In this document: in pieces, positions 17,707 through 27,427 of the stretch
Numbering within the stretch: the stretch's first letter is position 1
Layout: every line of letters begins with the position of its first letter
Notes under the pieces: model-generated
Databases searched by the model: none
The model's input: the letters and a program-made list of their open reading frames with translations, nothing else
What the model was told of the DNA's origin: nothing
Translations under genes and position numbers: made by a program
Origin: Candidatus Kapaibacterium sp.
GTDB lineage: Bacteria > Bacteroidota > Ignavibacteria > Kapaibacteriales > WFXC01
Direction of reading: 5' to 3'
Assembly: GCA_015490805.1 (NCBI GenBank)
Contig: WFXC01000024.1
Span: forward strand, 1 to 52,795
DNA: 52,795 nucleotides

Positions 17707-18936
17707 ATGCCGCCCAGGGTTGTTAAAATTGGTGGATCTATTCTTCAAGCACCAGAAGATTTCCAGACCGTTTACCAATGGTTGCAGCCATTCTCCAGCC
17801 CTCACCTTCTGATTATCTCTGCTCTTGGCTCTACCACCCGCAATTTAGAGCAGGCTGCCCGGTTAGCGGAACAATCGAATCTGACCCGCGCACTGGAAAT
17901 CCTCGATCGCATTTTCACCTTCCACACCCAGCTTACTGTAAAGCTCAACCTCAACGCACACTTATCGTCCATTCACCCAACCTTTGACCAATACTACCAG
18001 GAACTCCAGCATCTGCTGACCGGTGTTGCCATTACGCAGGAGCTTACGTCTCGAACGCTCGACCGCATCCTCCACTATGGCGAACACCTTGCAACGCACG
18101 TATTTGCTGCTTTCCTCAAATCCAGGGGAGTATCGCCACAGATTGTTCCCGCCACCACCCTGATTGCAACGGATCAGCAGCACTTAGCAGCAACCGTAGA
18201 TCTGGAAACCACCATTCGCAACGTACAACAGCACCTTATCCCCGTTTTGCGTCAATCCTCGGTGGTGCTCACGCAGGGATTTATCGGCGAATCCTCGACT
18301 GGCGAGATCACCACTCTGGGATTTGAAGGATCCAACATTACCGCCGCTGTATTAGCAACAGCGCTCAATGCACCGACACTGTGGATTCTCACGAAGGTAG
18401 CAGGTATTCGTACTGCCGATCCTGATCTGGTTCCTGACACCAGAGCTGTTCCCCAGCTCTCCTACCAGGCTGCTTTTTTCCTGGCAACGCTGGGACTGAA
18501 AATTCTCCATCCCCGGATGATTCAACTGGCAGAGGCTGCACAAACAACCATCGAAATATTATCACCCTTCCACCCGGAAAGAACTCGCATTAACGCTACT
18601 GCTGATTCCCAGTTTCCCATTCTGCTCTGTGTCCCTTACGAACGATGGATTTACGAAGAGCAGCGAGCCTTTCGCCCCATTCGTTGCCTGCTTCCCGATG
18701 AATCTTCCACCATCTTCAAACCGGATCCCCAGCACAGCCTGGTCATTGTATGGGGACAATCGCTTCCTCAGGTACTCCCGCATCTGCCACCTTTTCACTT
18801 ATCCATTACCCATCTCTACGCCACTACCCAGCCCCCCCTGACAGCAGCCCTGATCCAGCGGCAATCCCTTGTCGACTTTTTGATTCATCTCCATCAGCAA
18901 CTGCTCAAAGAAACTGTTCCACTAAATGCAGGATAA
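17707..18936 (+). CDS. Aspartate kinase-like protein, divergent active site and no visible ACT domain
   Basis: The 409-residue protein aligns by motif with Bacteroidetes-type aspartate kinases: VVKIGGSIL, IISALGSTTRNLE, HYGEHLATHVFAAFL, VVLTQGFIG, TTLGFEGSNITAAVLA and LGLKILHPRMI. The usual REGSDYTA reads FEGSNITA, so Arg is replaced by Phe and Asp by Asn, and KFGGTS reads KIGGSI. The last ~110 residues show no GTxI-type ACT motif. It probably catalyses the first step of the aspartate pathway, but the changes leave room for altered activity or another substrate. The neighbour is a cystathionine gamma-synthase family gene, whose start overlaps or nearly touches the stop, consistent with a methionine-related operon. 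Confidence 0.75.
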   Translation: MPPRVVKIGGSILQAPEDFQTVYQWLQPFSSPHLLIISALGSTTRNLEQAARLAEQSNLTRALEILDRIFTFHTQLTVKLNLNAHLSSIHPTFDQYYQELQHLLTGVAITQELTSRTLDRILHYGEHLATHVFAAFLKSRGVSPQIVPATTLIATDQQHLAATVDLETTIRNVQQHLIPVLRQSSVVLTQGFIGESSTGEITTLGFEGSNITAAVLATALNAPTLWILTKVAGIRTADPDLVPDTRAVPQLSYQAAFFLATLGLKILHPRMIQLAEAAQTTIEILSPFHPERTRINATADSQFPILLCVPYERWIYEEQRAFRPIRCLLPDESSTIFKPDPQHSLVIVWGQSLPQVLPHLPPFHLSITHLYATTQPPLTAALIQRQSLVDFLIHLHQQLLKETVPLNAG

Positions 18937-18940
18937 CACA

Positions 18941-20218
18941 ATGGCACGTGATCGAAGCAAAGAACAACTGGCCGGTAAGCCGTTAAGGCCCGAAAGTTTG
19001 ATGATGAGCTATGGCTACAAGCCGGAACTTTCCGAAGGAGCGTTGAAGTGTCCGATATTTCAGACCTCAACGTTCGTGTTCCAGACGGCTGAAGAAGGAC
19101 AGGCTTTCTTCGAACTTGCGTATGGACTTCGGGAGCAGTCGGAAGGAGAAGAGCTGGGGCTCATTTATAGCCGTTTGAACAATCCTGATCTGGAAATCTT
19201 AGAAGACCGTCTCACGCTCTGGGATGATGCGGATGACGCAGCGGTTTTCGAAAGCGGAATGGCTGCCATTACAACCACGCTCTTGCAATTTTTAAACCCT
19301 GGCGATGTGCTATTGCATAGCGTTCCCCTCTATGGCGGTACGGAATACTTCATTGCGAACGTTCTTCCTCGATTTGGCATTCATCCTATCAGTTTCTACC
19401 CTACCGATCCAGAGCGGTCGCTGGAAAAAGCCCTGGAAGATCCACGAATCCCCGATCATCTGCGAATGATCTACATTGAGACTCCTGCAAATCCTACCAA
19501 CGTATTGGTGGACATCGAGCAGTGTGCCACTATTGCGCAGCAGTTTTCAACCGAGGAACGTCCAGTTTTGCTGGTTGTCGACAACACTTTTTTAGGTCCC
19601 CTGTGGCAACGTCCTCTAAAACACGGGGCGGATCTGGTTGTCTACTCCGCTACCAAATTCCTGGGTGGCCATAGCGATCTCATTGCCGGTGTTGTGCTGG
19701 GCAAAGCACCGCTAATGAAACAGGTCAAGCAATTCCGAACATTTGTCGGCAATATGGCATCGCCGTGGACTGGCTGGCTGCTGATGCGCAGTCTGGAGAC
19801 CTTGAAACTCCGAATGACATCGCAAATGAAAAATGCCCGATACGTCGCTGATTTTCTGGCTGACCATCCAAAAGTTGAAAAAGTCTTCTACCTGGGTCAC
19901 CTTAGCGAAGAAGATCCGCAATATGCGATCTACCGCAAGCAGTGTCTGGCACCCGGCTCGATGATTTCATTCAACATCCGGGGAGGCAAAAAAGAAGCCT
20001 TCCGCTTTTTGAACCATCTCAAACTCATCAAGTTAGCTGTCAGCCTGGGCAGCACGGAATCCTTAGCAGAGCACCCTGCAACAATGACTCATTCTGATGT
20101 GCCACCAGAAGAACAGCGCCGAATGGGCATTTCGGAAAAGATGATCCGCCTTTCCATTGGCGTCGAACATCCAGAAGATCTCATCGCAGATATTGAGCAG
20201 GCATTACAGGCAGTGTGA
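18941..20218 (+). CDS. Cystathionine gamma-synthase family PLP enzyme (possible methionine gamma-lyase)
   Basis: This fold-type I PLP enzyme belongs to the Cys/Met metabolism family. It has IYSRLNNPDLEILEDRL, FESGMAAITTTLLQF, IETPANPTNVLVDI, DNTFLGPLWQRPLKHGADLV and the PLP-lysine motif YSATKFLGGHSD. The 425 residues start at ATG 18941, preceded by AGGA; an in-frame ATG at 18926 overlaps the kinase stop. This subfamily begins with ..PESLMMSYGY, as seen here. Whether it performs gamma-synthesis, O-acylhomoserine sulfhydrylation or gamma-elimination cannot be decided from sequence. Confidence 0.9.
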   Translation: MARDRSKEQLAGKPLRPESLMMSYGYKPELSEGALKCPIFQTSTFVFQTAEEGQAFFELAYGLREQSEGEELGLIYSRLNNPDLEILEDRLTLWDDADDAAVFESGMAAITTTLLQFLNPGDVLLHSVPLYGGTEYFIANVLPRFGIHPISFYPTDPERSLEKALEDPRIPDHLRMIYIETPANPTNVLVDIEQCATIAQQFSTEERPVLLVVDNTFLGPLWQRPLKHGADLVVYSATKFLGGHSDLIAGVVLGKAPLMKQVKQFRTFVGNMASPWTGWLLMRSLETLKLRMTSQMKNARYVADFLADHPKVEKVFYLGHLSEEDPQYAIYRKQCLAPGSMISFNIRGGKKEAFRFLNHLKLIKLAVSLGSTESLAEHPATMTHSDVPPEEQRRMGISEKMIRLSIGVEHPEDLIADIEQALQAV

Positions 20219-20400
20219 GTTCCTCTGCTTTCTGGATCGCAAGCAGTGGCACAAAACACCATTGCTATCTCCAACAAAGAGCAGCCATCCGCCCACCGTT
20301 GCTGGAGGGACCTTTAGAGCAATCTTTGCTATATGCACTGCCAGCACACCGGCAAACAGAAACCGGAGCTACCGCCACAGCGGCAGCGCCGGCAGTACAC

Positions 20401-21459
20401 TTACGCGATGGTTACCTCCGGGCACAGGTAGACGTCCTGGATTGCATTGAGCAGCTTGATTCCCTCTTCCATTGGGCGTTGAAACGCTTTCCGCCCGGAA
20501 ATCAACCCCATTCCCCCGGCGCGTTTGTTAATCACCGCCGTTGTCACTGCTTCCTGAAAGTCGTTTTTGCCCGAAGGACCACCGCTGTTGATCAATCCAA
20601 CTTTGCCCATATAGGCGTTGGCAACCTGATAGCGGCAAAGATCAATGGGATGATCGGACGTCAGCTTTTCGTAGACCAATTTCGAGGTCTTTCCAAATTT
20701 CAACGCGACAAATCCACCGTTACGCTCCGGCAGCTTTTGCTTGATAATATCTGCCTGAATCGTAGCCCCCAAATAATTCGCCTGTCCGGTTAGATCGGCT
20801 GCCGTATGAAAATCTCCTTCCTCTGTTTTAAAAGCAGAATTGCGTAAATAGCACCACAAAATAGTGACCATTCCCAGTTCGTGTGCATACGCAAATGCTT
20901 CCGAAATTTCCTTGATTTGCCGGCGACTTTCTTTCGACCCAAAGTAAATCGTTGCTCCAATCGCAGCCGCTCCCATATCCCACGCCTGTTTGACCGTGCC
21001 AAACAGTGTCTGGTCGTAGAAATTCGGATAGGACAATAGCTCGTTGTGGTTGATCTTGACAATGAACGGAATTTTATGAGCATATTTTCGCGCCACGCTG
21101 CCCAAAACCCCGAACGTCGAAGCAACCGCATTACATCCTCCTTCGATGGCTAATTTCACAATGTTCTCCGGATCGAAATAGGCGGGTTCTGGCGCAAAGC
21201 TGGCTCCCGCCGAATGTTCCACCCCCTGATCAACCGGCAGGATAGAAAGATAACCGGTTCCTGCCAGACGTCCTGTATTGAAAATTCGCTGCAAATTCTG
21301 CAACACTCGGTTATTGCGATCAGAATTCAACCACTCACGGTCAACAAAATCGGGTCCTGGCAAATGAAGCATTTCTTTCGGAATCGTCTTGCATTCGTGC
21401 TGAAGCAAATCCTCGGCTCGGTCACCTAAATATGTCACAATCTGATCGATCAACGCCAT
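20401..21459 (-). CDS. Fructose-bisphosphate aldolase class I (DhnA/FbaB type)
   Basis: The 352-residue protein interconverts fructose-1,6-bisphosphate with DHAP and glyceraldehyde-3-phosphate via a Schiff base. It has the archaeal/bacterial DhnA-type TIM barrel: [18 protein letters not shown] near the N-terminus, [41 protein letters not shown] and [17 protein letters not shown] at 21459 is preceded by AAGGA and by a promoter candidate. A longer upstream reading frame is open but has no ribosome site. Its 3' end faces the PLP-enzyme gene, with 182 nt of apparently non-coding spacer. Confidence 0.93.
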   Translation of the reverse strand: MALIDQIVTYLGDRAEDLLQHECKTIPKEMLHLPGPDFVDREWLNSDRNNRVLQNLQRIFNTGRLAGTGYLSILPVDQGVEHSAGASFAPEPAYFDPENIVKLAIEGGCNAVASTFGVLGSVARKYAHKIPFIVKINHNELLSYPNFYDQTLFGTVKQAWDMGAAAIGATIYFGSKESRRQIKEISEAFAYAHELGMVTILWCYLRNSAFKTEEGDFHTAADLTGQANYLGATIQADIIKQKLPERNGGFVALKFGKTSKLVYEKLTSDHPIDLCRYQVANAYMGKVGLINSGGPSGKNDFQEAVTTAVINKRAGGMGLISGRKAFQRPMEEGIKLLNAIQDVYLCPEVTIA

Positions 21460-21500
21460 TTCCTTCACGCCTCGGTCGTTCAACATCGGTCTCCAAAGTG

Positions 21501-21527
21501 CAAAAATACAGCAAATTTTGCTTGCAA
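21501..21527 (-). promoter_or_regulatory. Candidate aldolase promoter: TTG-N16-TATTTTTG
   Basis: On the minus strand TTG (21527-21525) is followed after 16 nt by TATTTTTG (21508-21501), matching the Bacteroidetes -33/-7 pair. The -7 element ends 41 nt before the aldolase ATG. Confidence 0.5.
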
Positions 21528-21615
21528 GTGATCTCCGTCCAACCACGCTTCGCCTTGGCTGAACAGACCTGCTGTGAAAGCAACTCTCCTCTGCGCCCGA
21601 CCCTGCATAATATGA

Positions 21616-23598
21616 TCAGGGTGAAGGAAGAATCAGCAACGCTCCCCGCTGCAATTGTGGCAGAACAATAGCAGTATCGATCCGCTTTCCGTGGAACTCC
21701 AAGCGATTATGAGCAATAGCATACTGAACCACAGAATCGCAGTGCCACACAGAATCCCGCACCCTGCGCAGCGGGATACGCCAGGAATCGATGGAATCCA
21801 CCGCTTGCCAGAAAACTTCGGAGGGAAAAACAAACGTTGGTACCAGAACAGTATCCACGGAGGCAACCGGCACAAAGCGCAGATGTGCCATTGCGATTGG
21901 ACCACCCGCATAAACCGTTGTGGAATCCGAAAGAAGCGACAGATAACGCGCCAGTCCGAGATCCAGGCGGAATGGCTGCAAGGGTCGCCGATCCTGCAGT
22001 AAAAGCCACTGCTGCTGACTATTATGGACGACGATCATCTGGTCCCTGGCGGCAACGATCGTTACAGCTGGTACCCTCAAGGAAAGAGCAAGCAGGATCC
22101 CTATTGCTATCAATGCCCCAGCCAGGGTTCGGAATGAAGGGAAGAACAACAATGCAGTGAAAACAAGCACAGCGCCAACAGCGATTTGAAAGGCTGTATC
22201 ACCCTCAATGGCCACTGGCAACCGGCTGATTCCTGCCAAAAGCGAATGGGACAGAGAAAGGAGCATCGACGCAGTGGCACTATAGAGATGCGCAAGGCTG
22301 AGAGAAAGAACAGACATCCCCAGGGCACAAAGAGCAAAAATGATAGCAAGTGACAAAAGCGGCAGCGTGAAAACATTGGCAATCGGCGCAATCCACGAAA
22401 ATTGATGAAAGTAGTATGCAAGCACTGGAGCAGTAGCAAAGGATGCTGCCAGCGACACTGCCAGCGGGACTGCTATCCTGCGTCCAGATGCCGGAAACCA
22501 GCGCCATTGGCGCAATCGATCTAAAAACACTGGATATAGCAGGGCAATGCCGAAGACAGCCGCAAAAGAGAGCTGGAAACTCACACGGAGTAATTCAGCA
22601 GGTTCTGCTAACGCGAGCACGATGGCAGCGAACGCTACTACATTAAGCAAGGATGCCGGGCGCTCCAGATACAGCAGCCACACAAACAAACTGGCCATCA
22701 ACGCTGCTCGCACCGTTGATGGCTGTGCTCCGGTAACAGCCGTAAACATTCCCAGCGCAACAGTGAAAAGAACCGGGAACCACCAGGAACCTCGCAGAAA
22801 GCTCAATAGTGCAAAAAGAACAACGGCAATAATTCCAACGTGAAAACCACTGACAGCAAAAACATGGGCCACCCCGGTGGTCTGGTACAGCCGCCGCTGC
22901 GCATAGGGCAGCCACGACTTATCACCAGTGAGCAGTGCCACTACTACTGGGGCAGTAGCAGTATCGAAGAGCCGAAATATCCGCTGCTGTATCGCACGAC
23001 GCCACTGCCACACAATCGGCTGCTGCTCAGCCACAGCAGAAACCCGGTTCCCCTCCGCTTCTGCATACCAGTGGAAACGATAGGCTCGGGCATAGTGAAT
23101 CTCATCAAAATCTGTAAAGAGCTGAGGTGGTCGGGGCGGGCGGAAGAACCCCGATCCGTATAGCTTTGCACCCGGTGCAATGGTACCAGTAATCGAGTCA
23201 ACTTTCCAGATAGTCACCAATACACTACCGGAAACTGGTTTGCCCCCTTGTGGGAATAACTGTCCATCAACGATGCATCGAAGCTGCTGCGTACTGGCTC
23301 TGAGGATTGTCCGAACAGTTCCTTTGATCGTTGCTGGCACTGACGGATACCATCCAGTCATTGGCGACACAGGTGGCAACTGCAAAGCGACAGCACAGCC
23401 GCAGCTCAGCGCACTACACCAGAAAGCGAGACCATAGTGATGTCGCCAGAAGCTCAACGCAGCACTAACAATGCCAATTCCAAGAAAGATCCAAATCCAC
23501 AACAGGGGGACCAGTCCAGCAACAATGAGACCAACAAGAAACCCCAGCAAGAAACGAAACGCTGGAAGACTACCGGGCTGTATCCGGTGACGTTGCAT
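21616..23598 (-). CDS. ComEC/Rec2 family DNA-uptake channel protein without a beta-lactamase domain
   Basis: ComEC forms the inner-membrane channel for transforming DNA. The protein has N-terminal helices, a DUF4131-like OB region (residues ~85-200), then the competence domain with VVALLTGDKSWLP, TGVAHVFAVSGFHVGIIAVV and GAQPSTVRAALMAS. About ten membrane segments are visible. The C-terminal ~170 residues contain no HxHxDH motif, so the metallo-beta-lactamase-like nuclease domain is absent, which is common in Bacteroidota ComEC. ATG 23598 overlaps the end of the upstream antiporter gene by 29 nt; a TTG start 12 codons earlier is also open. No Shine-Dalgarno site is clear, so coupling to the upstream gene is likely. 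Confidence 0.93.
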   Translation of the reverse strand: MQRHRIQPGSLPAFRFLLGFLVGLIVAGLVPLLWIWIFLGIGIVSAALSFWRHHYGLAFWCSALSCGCAVALQLPPVSPMTGWYPSVPATIKGTVRTILRASTQQLRCIVDGQLFPQGGKPVSGSVLVTIWKVDSITGTIAPGAKLYGSGFFRPPRPPQLFTDFDEIHYARAYRFHWYAEAEGNRVSAVAEQQPIVWQWRRAIQQRIFRLFDTATAPVVVALLTGDKSWLPYAQRRLYQTTGVAHVFAVSGFHVGIIAVVLFALLSFLRGSWWFPVLFTVALGMFTAVTGAQPSTVRAALMASLFVWLLYLERPASLLNVVAFAAIVLALAEPAELLRVSFQLSFAAVFGIALLYPVFLDRLRQWRWFPASGRRIAVPLAVSLAASFATAPVLAYYFHQFSWIAPIANVFTLPLLSLAIIFALCALGMSVLSLSLAHLYSATASMLLSLSHSLLAGISRLPVAIEGDTAFQIAVGAVLVFTALLFFPSFRTLAGALIAIGILLALSLRVPAVTIVAARDQMIVVHNSQQQWLLLQDRRPLQPFRLDLGLARYLSLLSDSTTVYAGGPIAMAHLRFVPVASVDTVLVPTFVFPSEVFWQAVDSIDSWRIPLRRVRDSVWHCDSVVQYAIAHNRLEFHGKRIDTAIVLPQLQRGALLILPSP

Positions 23599-26500
23599 TG
23601 CCGCGAACGTTAAACTGTGGTGATTCTTCAGCAACTGAAAGCATTGCTTCGTAGTGATCCGTCGATCCAGTTACGAAGGTCCATTGATCCGGACTGAGAT
23701 AATGGGCAAGCTGTTGGGTTAATTGTTCCCGAATGCGCTCTGGATCTTCCAATCCTGCTGGCAAATAGAGTGTCAGGTGGAGCGAACGATAAAACCGCAA
23801 AACTTCCACCAATCGAGTATTCTGCATAGGATTGCGAAACTCGGTAATTTGTGGCTCTGCACTGGTATAGTAATCCGGGATCCAGCGCAAAATCACGTTA
23901 TAAACGGGCACCTGTAACGATTGAGCAATTAGAGATTTCACCAATGCTGCTGTTTCTTCCGATAGTGGCTGATGCCGCAAGTACACAACTTCCAGGACTG
24001 TCTGCCGCGTTGCCGGAATAAATCGAGGACCGATTTCCAGAATCTGAATTCCTGAAGCTGTTGGAATAGCTGCCACAGCCGCCTCTAAATCACTGAGCAG
24101 GTAATTTAACCGTTCAGGGAAACTCTCCAATTTCGATTCGCCAAGAGATAATGTTTCCGGTGCTGCTCCAATGCTGCCCGGACTCTGAATCAAATGCAAC
24201 TCTACAGGCATACCCAACGCCATCTCGACGGTTCGCTCAAATTCTGCAATTTCCTTTTGAGTAAAAAACTGCGACGTAGCAATCCGAATGCGAGCAATCA
24301 CTCTGCCTCCTTGCAGCTCATACTCCACCGCCAGCACACTGGAACGCTCAGGCTGCTCAAAAAACGAACTCGCCGTTTCATTCAGCACCTTCGATACTTT
24401 GTAGCGGAGCGTAATTTCATCGACGGTCCGCTGCAACGGAATTGTCAAAATCAATGCAATCACCATCAACACAAAGAGTCGAGCACGCACTGTCCCTGTT
24501 GCTCCTAACCACCGGGCAATCCGCGACTCTACAAACAACTTCCGAAGCCAGCGACTACCCAGCTCTTCCTGCTTCCACTCTGCAATATATTCTGAAGCAA
24601 CGTGATGGGTTACGCCCAGAAGAAGCAGGATCAAAGAAGATCCCAGCAGCAGCCCAGTAAGATTGGTGGTAAAAAAGAGGAAACTGCCGGTAATGGCGCG
24701 GAGTAACTGCGACATCTCGCCGGCTGACCCCAGGCTGAAGCCCAGGGTAATCACAGGCACAAAAACCAGGTATGCAGTGAGCGGAGCGATCAACATCTGT
24801 TCAGTCGATCGCCCGCGCAAAATGACCAGTGCAAGAAACACTCCTGCCGCCAATGCCAGCGCAAAGTCCAGCAAGGTAGGATTGATTACCTGATTTAAGA
24901 GAGCAGGTACACCAATAAATGGCAGCACCAGACTTACAACCAAGCTCAAGAAAAATGCCAGCAGAATCGTAGCAATAAATTTGGTTAATGATTTCAAAAA
25001 CAGATAGACATCACCTGTCGTCAACGAAAAGCTCAACGTATTCATCAACGGAGCAATAGGTGAAAAAAATAATCCAATGGTGACAACGATGGAAGAATCC
25101 AACATTAAGCCAAGTGTGGTGGTCAGTGTAGTCGCCAGCACTTGAAACCAAAACAGTGTATCGCGGAAACGCACTGATTGGATTGCGATATAGTCCAATT
25201 CCTTAAACCGGAACCAACTGATTCCAAACCACTGCATCAGAAGTTCGGAAAGTGTCGTGGGATGTGCCTTTTCCTGCTGCTCCAGAGCTGGAAAGATGCT
25301 GGGTTCTTCCCGATCCTCAACGGTTGTGTGGACCGCCTCACCGGTTTCAGGTATTTCCCCAGATTGCGGCGACTCAGCAGTAACCAGAGATGTTGCGGTG
25401 GCATCAGTTTGCTGGGGAGATTCTACAGATTCAGCAGGGAAGCGTAGCTCGACAAATGCTACCAGTCCACTCATAATAAAGCTGGTGAGCACGATCGTAC
25501 CAAGAGCATAGAGGATAAAATTTTCCGTCCCCTCAATTCCCAGGGAGATAGGGATAAACGCCATCACCGCTGTTGCCAGTCCCCGGGGAACCATTGCAAC
25601 TGTGAGCCAACGCTCCCGAGCACTGAAGTGAGGACGGAGTTTAAACAAAAATTGGGCACCCAAAAACCGTCCCAGCAGCAGGAGCGCGGTCAGTCCAACA
25701 ATCACCAGCACCGCTTCCAAAGAGAAGCGTTTAAAATCAATTAAAAGCCCCAGGAATACAAAAAAGAACGTACGTACAAGAAAAGAGATTTCCACTGTGA
25801 TATTATGCACAAACTGATCGAGTGCGTACTTTGTCGCATCAATTTTCACTCCTAAAAACCGCCGAATTTTCCCGCTGACCTGGCGTACAATGCCCTCAAC
25901 ATTTGCCAGAATAACACCAAAAAACAAAATTCCGACAGCGCCGTTACCGCCGCTATGCTCAAAAGCAACATAGAGCAGAAAAAGGAATCCCAGTGTCAAC
26001 ATATAGGACACTGCCTCACCTCGGAGAGTTGAAATAAACCGTGCCCACAGCACTCCGGCTAAACCAGCAATCAGAATGGCAATCAGGAAAGACCCCACGA
26101 CACTTTGCATAATATTCCAGAAACTGGCTGCCTGGGCTTGGTGAATCTGAATTGTGAGCAAAACAGAGACGATAATCAGCGCATCCGCCAACGCTGGTTC
26201 AATACTGAGCATTGTCCGCAAATTACTGGAGATCCGCAACTGGGAGACTACCGGCAAAATAATTGCGGGACTGGTTCCCCCCAGCATCCCTGCTAAAATC
26301 AGGGCGGCAACCAGGGGGAATTCCAAAATAAAAAAAGCAAAAAGGAACACCAGAATGTAAGAACACATAAAAGTTGCAATTGTCAACAGCAAAGTTGCTC
26401 CGGCTTCTTCGATCACTTTGTGAATCTCTAAATCCAATCCCCCTTCGAACAGAATAATCAACAATGCCAGCGTGCCGAAATAGGGAGCAATATCCAGCAA

Positions 26501-26659
26501 AGGATCCGTTGGCACAATCTGGAAGATGGGTCCCAATAACAACCCCAGTCCGATCAACAGGAAGACTGAAGGAATCTTAAACAACCGAAACACCAGATTC
26601 CCGATAAAACCGGCAACAATAATGCCACCAAGCAGAAGCAGAAACTGATCAACATTCAT
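23570..26659 (-). CDS. Cation/proton antiporter fused to a DUF389 membrane domain
   Basis: This is a 1029-residue, three-part membrane protein. Residues ~1-405 form a CPA-type Na+(K+)/H+ antiporter (FEGGLDLEIHKVIEEAG, MLGGTSPAIILPVVSQLRI, IEPALADALIIV and VPRGLATAVMAFIPISL). Residues ~405-480 are an acidic, Thr/Pro/Glu-rich linker. Residues ~490-690 match DUF389 (LDSSIVVTIGLFFSPIAPLM, TTGDVYLFLKSL, DFALALAAGVFLALVILRG). After one more helix (~728-745), a ~285-residue soluble tail follows. Both halves are known separately; I do not recall the fusion as common. The role is probably ion homeostasis, with the linker and tail as possible sensors (inference). The start MNVDQFLLLLGG fits the family's first helix. 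Confidence 0.88.
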   Translation of the reverse strand: MNVDQFLLLLGGIIVAGFIGNLVFRLFKIPSVFLLIGLGLLLGPIFQIVPTDPLLDIAPYFGTLALLIILFEGGLDLEIHKVIEEAGATLLLTIATFMCSYILVFLFAFFILEFPLVAALILAGMLGGTSPAIILPVVSQLRISSNLRTMLSIEPALADALIIVSVLLTIQIHQAQAASFWNIMQSVVGSFLIAILIAGLAGVLWARFISTLRGEAVSYMLTLGFLFLLYVAFEHSGGNGAVGILFFGVILANVEGIVRQVSGKIRRFLGVKIDATKYALDQFVHNITVEISFLVRTFFFVFLGLLIDFKRFSLEAVLVIVGLTALLLLGRFLGAQFLFKLRPHFSARERWLTVAMVPRGLATAVMAFIPISLGIEGTENFILYALGTIVLTSFIMSGLVAFVELRFPAESVESPQQTDATATSLVTAESPQSGEIPETGEAVHTTVEDREEPSIFPALEQQEKAHPTTLSELLMQWFGISWFRFKELDYIAIQSVRFRDTLFWFQVLATTLTTTLGLMLDSSIVVTIGLFFSPIAPLMNTLSFSLTTGDVYLFLKSLTKFIATILLAFFLSLVVSLVLPFIGVPALLNQVINPTLLDFALALAAGVFLALVILRGRSTEQMLIAPLTAYLVFVPVITLGFSLGSAGEMSQLLRAITGSFLFFTTNLTGLLLGSSLILLLLGVTHHVASEYIAEWKQEELGSRWLRKLFVESRIARWLGATGTVRARLFVLMVIALILTIPLQRTVDEITLRYKVSKVLNETASSFFEQPERSSVLAVEYELQGGRVIARIRIATSQFFTQKEIAEFERTVEMALGMPVELHLIQSPGSIGAAPETLSLGESKLESFPERLNYLLSDLEAAVAAIPTASGIQILEIGPRFIPATRQTVLEVVYLRHQPLSEETAALVKSLIAQSLQVPVYNVILRWIPDYYTSAEPQITEFRNPMQNTRLVEVLRFYRSLHLTLYLPAGLEDPERIREQLTQQLAHYLSPDQWTFVTGSTDHYEAMLSVAEESPQFNVRGNATSPDTAR

Positions 26660-26841
26660 CGCTCACTGCACTATCTCTTGCAAATTCCAGATAGCAATAT
26701 AACAATTTTTCAAGGATTGAGTGTGAAAGCACTACTCACCCTTTCTTTCCTACACCACTGCGCTTTTGTCTCTGTGACATCTGCTATTTACTCCAACTTT
26801 TGTAATTTAGCGAAGGTTTGGCATTAAAATTGCAGCAATCG

Positions 26842-27423
26842 ATGTTGATTATCGAAAACATTCTGGTAGATGACCAGGTTGCATCGGCGCACTTCCAGTG
26901 TGATCTCGCCCGATGCAAGGGTGCCTGCTGCACGTTCGCTGGTGGCAGTGGCGCTCCATTAGAACCAGAAGAGGTTGCAGAGGTTGAGGCAGTCCTTCCT
27001 ATCGTATGGAATCAATTATCCAGTGCTGCCCAAGGAGAAATTCGACAGTATGGCGCTATAGAGTGGGAGGATCGCACACCTGTTATCCGATGCGTTGATG
27101 GGCGAGCGTGCGTGTTTGTCGTAGAAGAACAGGGCATTGCTCGCTGTGCCATTGAAAAAGCCTATCACGCAGGCAAAACAACATTTCGCAAACCCATTTC
27201 CTGTCACCTATTCCCTATTCGCGAAATCCGGCGTGGCACATTGACAATACTCCTCAGCGAATACATCCTGGAATGCCAGCCAGGATGGGAACGCGGACGC
27301 CGAGATCAGGTCCTGCTGACGGAAACGGTGCGAGATGCTTTAATCCGTCGATTTGGACCTCAATGGTATGCTGCTCTGCAAGAGCTTCAACAACAAACAA
27401 TGACAGTACAACAGGGGCAATAG
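26842..27423 (+). CDS. DUF3109 cysteine-rich protein
   Basis: The 193-residue protein contains CDLARCKGACCTFAGGSGAPL near the N-terminus in short pieces (CDLARCKGACC, GSGAPLEPEE), then DGRACVFVVEE, ARCAIEKAYH and KPISCHLFPIR. These Cys-rich motifs define DUF3109, a Bacteroidota family related to Fe-S/zinc (YkgJ-like) proteins; function is unknown. ATG 26842 opens right at the conserved MLIIENILV; an in-frame TTG at 26818 is an alternative. rpoN follows after 4 nt. Confidence 0.9.
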   Translation: MLIIENILVDDQVASAHFQCDLARCKGACCTFAGGSGAPLEPEEVAEVEAVLPIVWNQLSSAAQGEIRQYGAIEWEDRTPVIRCVDGRACVFVVEEQGIARCAIEKAYHAGKTTFRKPISCHLFPIREIRRGTLTILLSEYILECQPGWERGRRDQVLLTETVRDALIRRFGPQWYAALQELQQQTMTVQQGQ

Positions 27424-27427
27424 AAGA

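Noticed and set aside
20329-20400. Cysteine-rich 23-codon frame directly after the aldolase stop, in the same frame (YCRRCRCGGSSGF...)
   Set aside because: Resembles zinc or CDGSH-type spacing only superficially; no start with a ribosome site, no His at the CDGSH position, and too short to support.
20215-20793. 192-codon plus-strand open frame overlapping the aldolase gene
   Set aside because: Mostly antisense to the conserved aldolase C-terminus; no motif.
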